A stretch of 64,000 nt of DNA. Origin: CBDATA01 sp965202845 (GTDB lineage: Bacteria; Acidobacteriota; Vicinamibacteria; Marinacidobacterales; Marinacidobacteraceae). The DNA lies in NCBI GenBank assembly GCA_965202845.1, contig OZ241856.1:1984001-2048000 (forward strand). Direction: 5' to 3'. The notes beneath the pieces were generated by a model. It was not told the DNA's origin. It saw nothing but the letters and a program-made list of their open reading frames with translations, and searched no databases. Positions 61,156 through 64,000 of this stretch are shown piece by piece. Every line of letters starts with the position of its first letter. The first letter of the stretch is position 1. A program made the translations under genes and the position numbers.

Positions 61156-63274
61156 GTACATCTGGCCGGCGGCTTCCGACCGGCGCCTCATCGGCTCGCG
61201 CCTGAACCGGCTGGACGGCCCGGTCAAGGCGACCGGCCACGCCAAGTACGCCTACGACCGCAACCGCCTGGCGATGCTGTGGGCGGTCATGGTCCAGTCG
61301 CCGCACGCCCACGCCCGGATCACCCGGATCGACACGTCCGCCGCCGAGGCGACGCCGGGAGTGGTCAGGGTGCACGTGATCCAGGAGGTCGGCGCCGAGA
61401 TCCAGTGGGCGCACGACGAGATCGTCGCGGTGGCGGCGACTTCCGAGGAGGCGGCCCGGGACGGCGCCGCCGCGGTCGTCGTCGAGTACGAGGTTCTGCC
61501 CCACTTCGTGACCGAGCGGAATCTGGCCGAGGCCCCCGATCCCCAGGAAGCCCAGGCCGAAACCACCGGAGACCCGGAGACGGCGTTCCAGGGCGCCGCG
61601 ACCACCGCGAGCGGCTCCTACCACGCCGCCCAGATCGCCCACTGCTCGCTGGAGTCCCACGGGCAGGTGGCCGAGTGGGAGGACGAGGAATCGGTCACCG
61701 TCTGGGCCTCCACCCAGGCGATCAGCGGCGTCGCCTCCCAGCTGGGCGAGGCGATCGGGATTCCGGCCTCCAACGTCCACGTCGAGACCCCCTACATGGG
61801 CGGCGGCTTCGGCAGCAAATTCAGCGCGGACCGCTGGGGCGTGGTCGGCGTCGAGCTGGCCCGGATGACCGGCCGCCCGGTCAAGCTGATGCTGGACCGG
61901 AACCAGGAGGTCGCGGTGGCCGGCGCCCGGCCCTCGACCCATGCGGAAGTCCGGATCGGGGCGGACGCCGACGGCAACGTGGTCGCGTGGGAATCGAAGA
62001 CCTGGGGATCCGGAGGTCCGGCCGGCGCCGGCTCGCCGCCGATCCCCTACGTATTCGAATTCCCGAACCAGACCCACGCCCACACCTCAGTGCCGACCCA
62101 CACCGGGCCGGCGCGGGCGTGGCGGGCGCCCAACCACCCGCAGGCCTGCTTCGTCACGATGCGGGCGATCGACGACCTGGCCCACGCCGCCGGAACGGAC
62201 CCGCTGGACTTCTTCCTCAAGAACATCCATCTGACCGGGGAACGCTCCCAGGTCTATGCGGATGAGCTGGAGAAGGGCGCGGAGTTGATGGGCTGGCGCG
62301 AGCGCTGGCGTCCGCGCGGCTCGTCCAGCGGCGCGGTCAAGTCGGGACTCGGACTGGCGCTCCACACCTGGGGCGGTCGCGGACACCGCAGCAACTGCGA
62401 AGTGCTGGTGTACCGGGATGGTCTGGTGGAGGCCCGGATCGGCAGCCAGGACCTGGGAACCGGCACCCGCACGATCATCGGCATTGTGCTCGCCGAGACC
62501 TTCGGCCTGGACATCCACCAGGTGAAGGTCACGATGGGGAGCAGCATGCTGCCCGCATCCGGCGCCTCCGGGGGAAGCACCACGGTCGGCGGGGTCAGCG
62601 GCGCCACCCGGCGAGCGGCGCTGAACGCGGTGGACGCCCTCTTCGAGCGGATCGCCCCCCATCTCGGGACCGAACCGGCCAACCTCGAGCTCCGGGACGG
62701 TCAGTTGCGGTTCCGCGACGGCGCGAACCCGCCGATGCCCTGGCGACAGGCGGCGGCGATGGTCGGCGTGAACCCGATTTCGGCCACCGGCGCCAACCCG
62801 GGGCCGGGGCAGCTCACCGACAGCGGGGTCGGCGGCATCCAGATGGCCGACGTGAGCGTGGACACGGAGACCGGCGTGGTCTCCATCAACCGGCTGGTGG
62901 CGGTTCAGGATTGCGGGCTGATCCTCGACATGAAGACCGCCGAAAGCCAGGTCTACGGCGCGCTCATCATGGGCGTCACCTACGCGCTCACCGAGGAGCG
63001 GATCTTCGATCCGGTCACCGGGCGGATGCTGAACGCCGACATGGAGTTCTACAAGCTGGCCGGGATCGCCGACGTGGGCGAAATGGTCGTCCACATGATG
63101 ACCGGCCCGGGTTACGACGAACGCGGAGTGATCGGTCTCGGGGAACCCCCGGTGATCGCCCCCGGCGCGGCGATCGCCAACGCCGCCACCAATGCGGTCG
63201 GCGTGCCGATCAACGAAATGCCGATGACCCCCGAGCGGGTGCTCGCCGCCATCGAGGCGGGAGGGAGAGCGTGA
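61148..63274 (+). CDS. Molybdopterin-binding large subunit of aldehyde/xanthine dehydrogenase (PaoC/YagR-like)
   Basis: 708 residues, full length and close to YagR/PaoC. Conserved Mo-cofactor segments are YMGGGFGSKF, RAWRAPNHPQACF, GSQDLGTGTRTIIGIVLAE and ASGASGGSTTVGG; the catalytic glutamate lies in VIGLGEPPVIAPG. PaoABC is a periplasmic aldehyde oxidoreductase exported as a complex through the Tat signal of its Fe-S subunit; here that layout is reproduced. The substrate is probably an aromatic aldehyde or heterocycle (inference). Overlaps the FAD gene start. Confidence 0.94.
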   Translation: MAEYIWPAASDRRLIGSRLNRLDGPVKATGHAKYAYDRNRLAMLWAVMVQSPHAHARITRIDTSAAEATPGVVRVHVIQEVGAEIQWAHDEIVAVAATSEEAARDGAAAVVVEYEVLPHFVTERNLAEAPDPQEAQAETTGDPETAFQGAATTASGSYHAAQIAHCSLESHGQVAEWEDEESVTVWASTQAISGVASQLGEAIGIPASNVHVETPYMGGGFGSKFSADRWGVVGVELARMTGRPVKLMLDRNQEVAVAGARPSTHAEVRIGADADGNVVAWESKTWGSGGPAGAGSPPIPYVFEFPNQTHAHTSVPTHTGPARAWRAPNHPQACFVTMRAIDDLAHAAGTDPLDFFLKNIHLTGERSQVYADELEKGAELMGWRERWRPRGSSSGAVKSGLGLALHTWGGRGHRSNCEVLVYRDGLVEARIGSQDLGTGTRTIIGIVLAETFGLDIHQVKVTMGSSMLPASGASGGSTTVGGVSGATRRAALNAVDALFERIAPHLGTEPANLELRDGQLRFRDGANPPMPWRQAAAMVGVNPISATGANPGPGQLTDSGVGGIQMADVSVDTETGVVSINRLVAVQDCGLILDMKTAESQVYGALIMGVTYALTEERIFDPVTGRMLNADMEFYKLAGIADVGEMVVHMMTGPGYDERGVIGLGEPPVIAPGAAIANAATNAVGVPINEMPMTPERVLAAIEAGGRA

Positions 63275-64000
63275 TGCGAGCCTTCGAATACGCCAGTCCC
63301 CGGACCGCGGAGGAAGCGGTCCGCATGCTGGCCGTCCCCGGCGCGGTTCCGCTGGCGGGGGGAAGCGATCTGCTGAGCCTGATGAAGGACGGCGCGGTCG
63401 CGCCCTCCCGGCTGGTGAACCTGAAGGGCGTCGCCGACCTGGCGGGCGCCCGGGAGACCGACGACGGATTCCGGATCGGAGCGACCACCCGTCTCGGCCC
63501 GCTGGCCGAAGCGAGCGCGATCCGGTCCCGGTTCCCGGCGCTCGCGCAGGCCATCGCCAGCATCGGCAGCCGGCAGGTTCTCTCGGTGCGAACGGTCGGG
63601 GGCGACCTCTGCCACCGGCCCCGCTGCTGGTACTTCCGCGCCGGTTTCGGCCTGGCGCCGATGCGAGACGGCGCTTCGATGGTCCGGGAAGGCGACAACC
63701 GCTACCACGCGATCTTCGGGAACGACGGAGCGGCGCTCTTCGTGAACCCGTCGATCGTGGCGCCGCCGCTGATCGCGCTCGGAGCTTCGGCGACCGTGCT
63801 CGGACCGGACGGCGAGCGGACGATGCCGCTCGAGGATCTCTACCGGACGCCGGCCTCCAGCGACGAAAGCGAGTTCACCCTGGCTTCCGGGGAGATCGTG
63901 ACCGCGGTCACGATTCCGATGCGCTCCAGCCGGAACGGAACCGCCGCGATCAAGAACCGCATGGGCTTCGACTGGCCGCTTTCGACCGCAAGCGTGGCGG
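63274..64000 (+). CDS. FAD-binding subunit of aldehyde/xanthine dehydrogenase (PaoB/YagS-like), 3'-truncated by window end
   Basis: Starts at ATG 63274 (GTG 63271 is alternative) after GGGAGGGA and remains open to the last base: about 242 residues. The FAD pyrophosphate loop LAGGSDLLSLMKDG, GATTRLGPLAEA and VGGDLCHRPRCWYFR match PaoB/YagS; the arginine-cysteine stretch is the Fe-S-type insertion of that group. The gene order Fe-S, Mo, FAD differs from E. coli paoABC (Fe-S, FAD, Mo). Confidence 0.9.
   Translation, partial: MRAFEYASPRTAEEAVRMLAVPGAVPLAGGSDLLSLMKDGAVAPSRLVNLKGVADLAGARETDDGFRIGATTRLGPLAEASAIRSRFPALAQAIASIGSRQVLSVRTVGGDLCHRPRCWYFRAGFGLAPMRDGASMVREGDNRYHAIFGNDGAALFVNPSIVAPPLIALGASATVLGPDGERTMPLEDLYRTPASSDESEFTLASGEIVTAVTIPMRSSRNGTAAIKNRMGFDWPLSTASVA

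Overview
The window is a GC-rich (roughly two-thirds G+C by eye) bacterial chromosome segment with dense coding, many 4-base ATGA/GTGA overlaps and frequent GTG/TTG starts. No rRNA or tRNA gene was seen, so the taxon is an inference. RND efflux, an outer-membrane-barrel-like protein, Tat-sorted enzymes and DUF5107, DUF4097 and DUF2911 proteins point to a diderm with an Acidobacteriota- or Gemmatimonadota-like gene repertoire. Four to five restriction-modification loci and transposon debris suggest a phage-exposed, perhaps host-associated or marine, lifestyle.

Left part (1-21.3 kb). The end of an RND adaptor gene is followed by a small oxidative set: a Rieske oxygenase, a FAD amine-oxidase-like protein and a protein joining a GPP34 (GOLPH3-like) domain to a cytochrome P450. 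A perfect 9-bp hairpin separates this set from a long minus-strand series: YkvI-like membrane protein, secreted lectin-like protein, DUF488, GAF-SpoIIE phosphatase, DUF5107-TPR protein and RND pump. Next come a secreted NTF2-like protein, a homocysteine S-methyltransferase, a type IIG restriction-methylation enzyme and two tandem paralogues of a membrane-anchored coiled-coil protein.

Housekeeping block (21.3-31.4 kb). A recognisable sigma70-type promoter precedes rpsU, then purD, purE, rlmN (opposite strand), a YycJ-like MBL hydrolase, and the overlapping purB-purS-purQ-purL-purF chain, which supplies most of de novo IMP synthesis.

Defence and mobile island (31.3-40.7 kb). An IS1634-family element is flanked by perfect 98-bp direct repeats that copy the purF 3' end and the neighbouring gene's 3' end. 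Beyond it lie a DUF262-HNH nuclease, two tandem EcoRI-family adenine methyltransferases (one frameshifted at a G8 tract), an XRE-ImmA/IrrE regulator-protease, ghosts of an IS3 element and of a DEAD/DEAH helicase, and an AbiE-type toxin with two nearly identical antitoxin genes and a third antitoxin stub.

Right part (40.9-64 kb). An outer-membrane barrel precedes a ten-gene Mrp/Mbh-type cation/proton antiporter operon with three antiporter-like subunits and no hydrogenase genes. Then come a DUF4097 envelope pair, rpsT, DUF2911, two tandem Tat-exported HisC-like aminotransferases, a type II RM pair (beta-class methylase plus Eco47II-family nuclease) in AT-rich DNA, a truncated IS3 transposase, a PPK2 kinase, an MmeI-like RM enzyme, a coiled-coil lipoprotein, and a Pao/Yag-type molybdenum hydroxylase operon that runs off the end.
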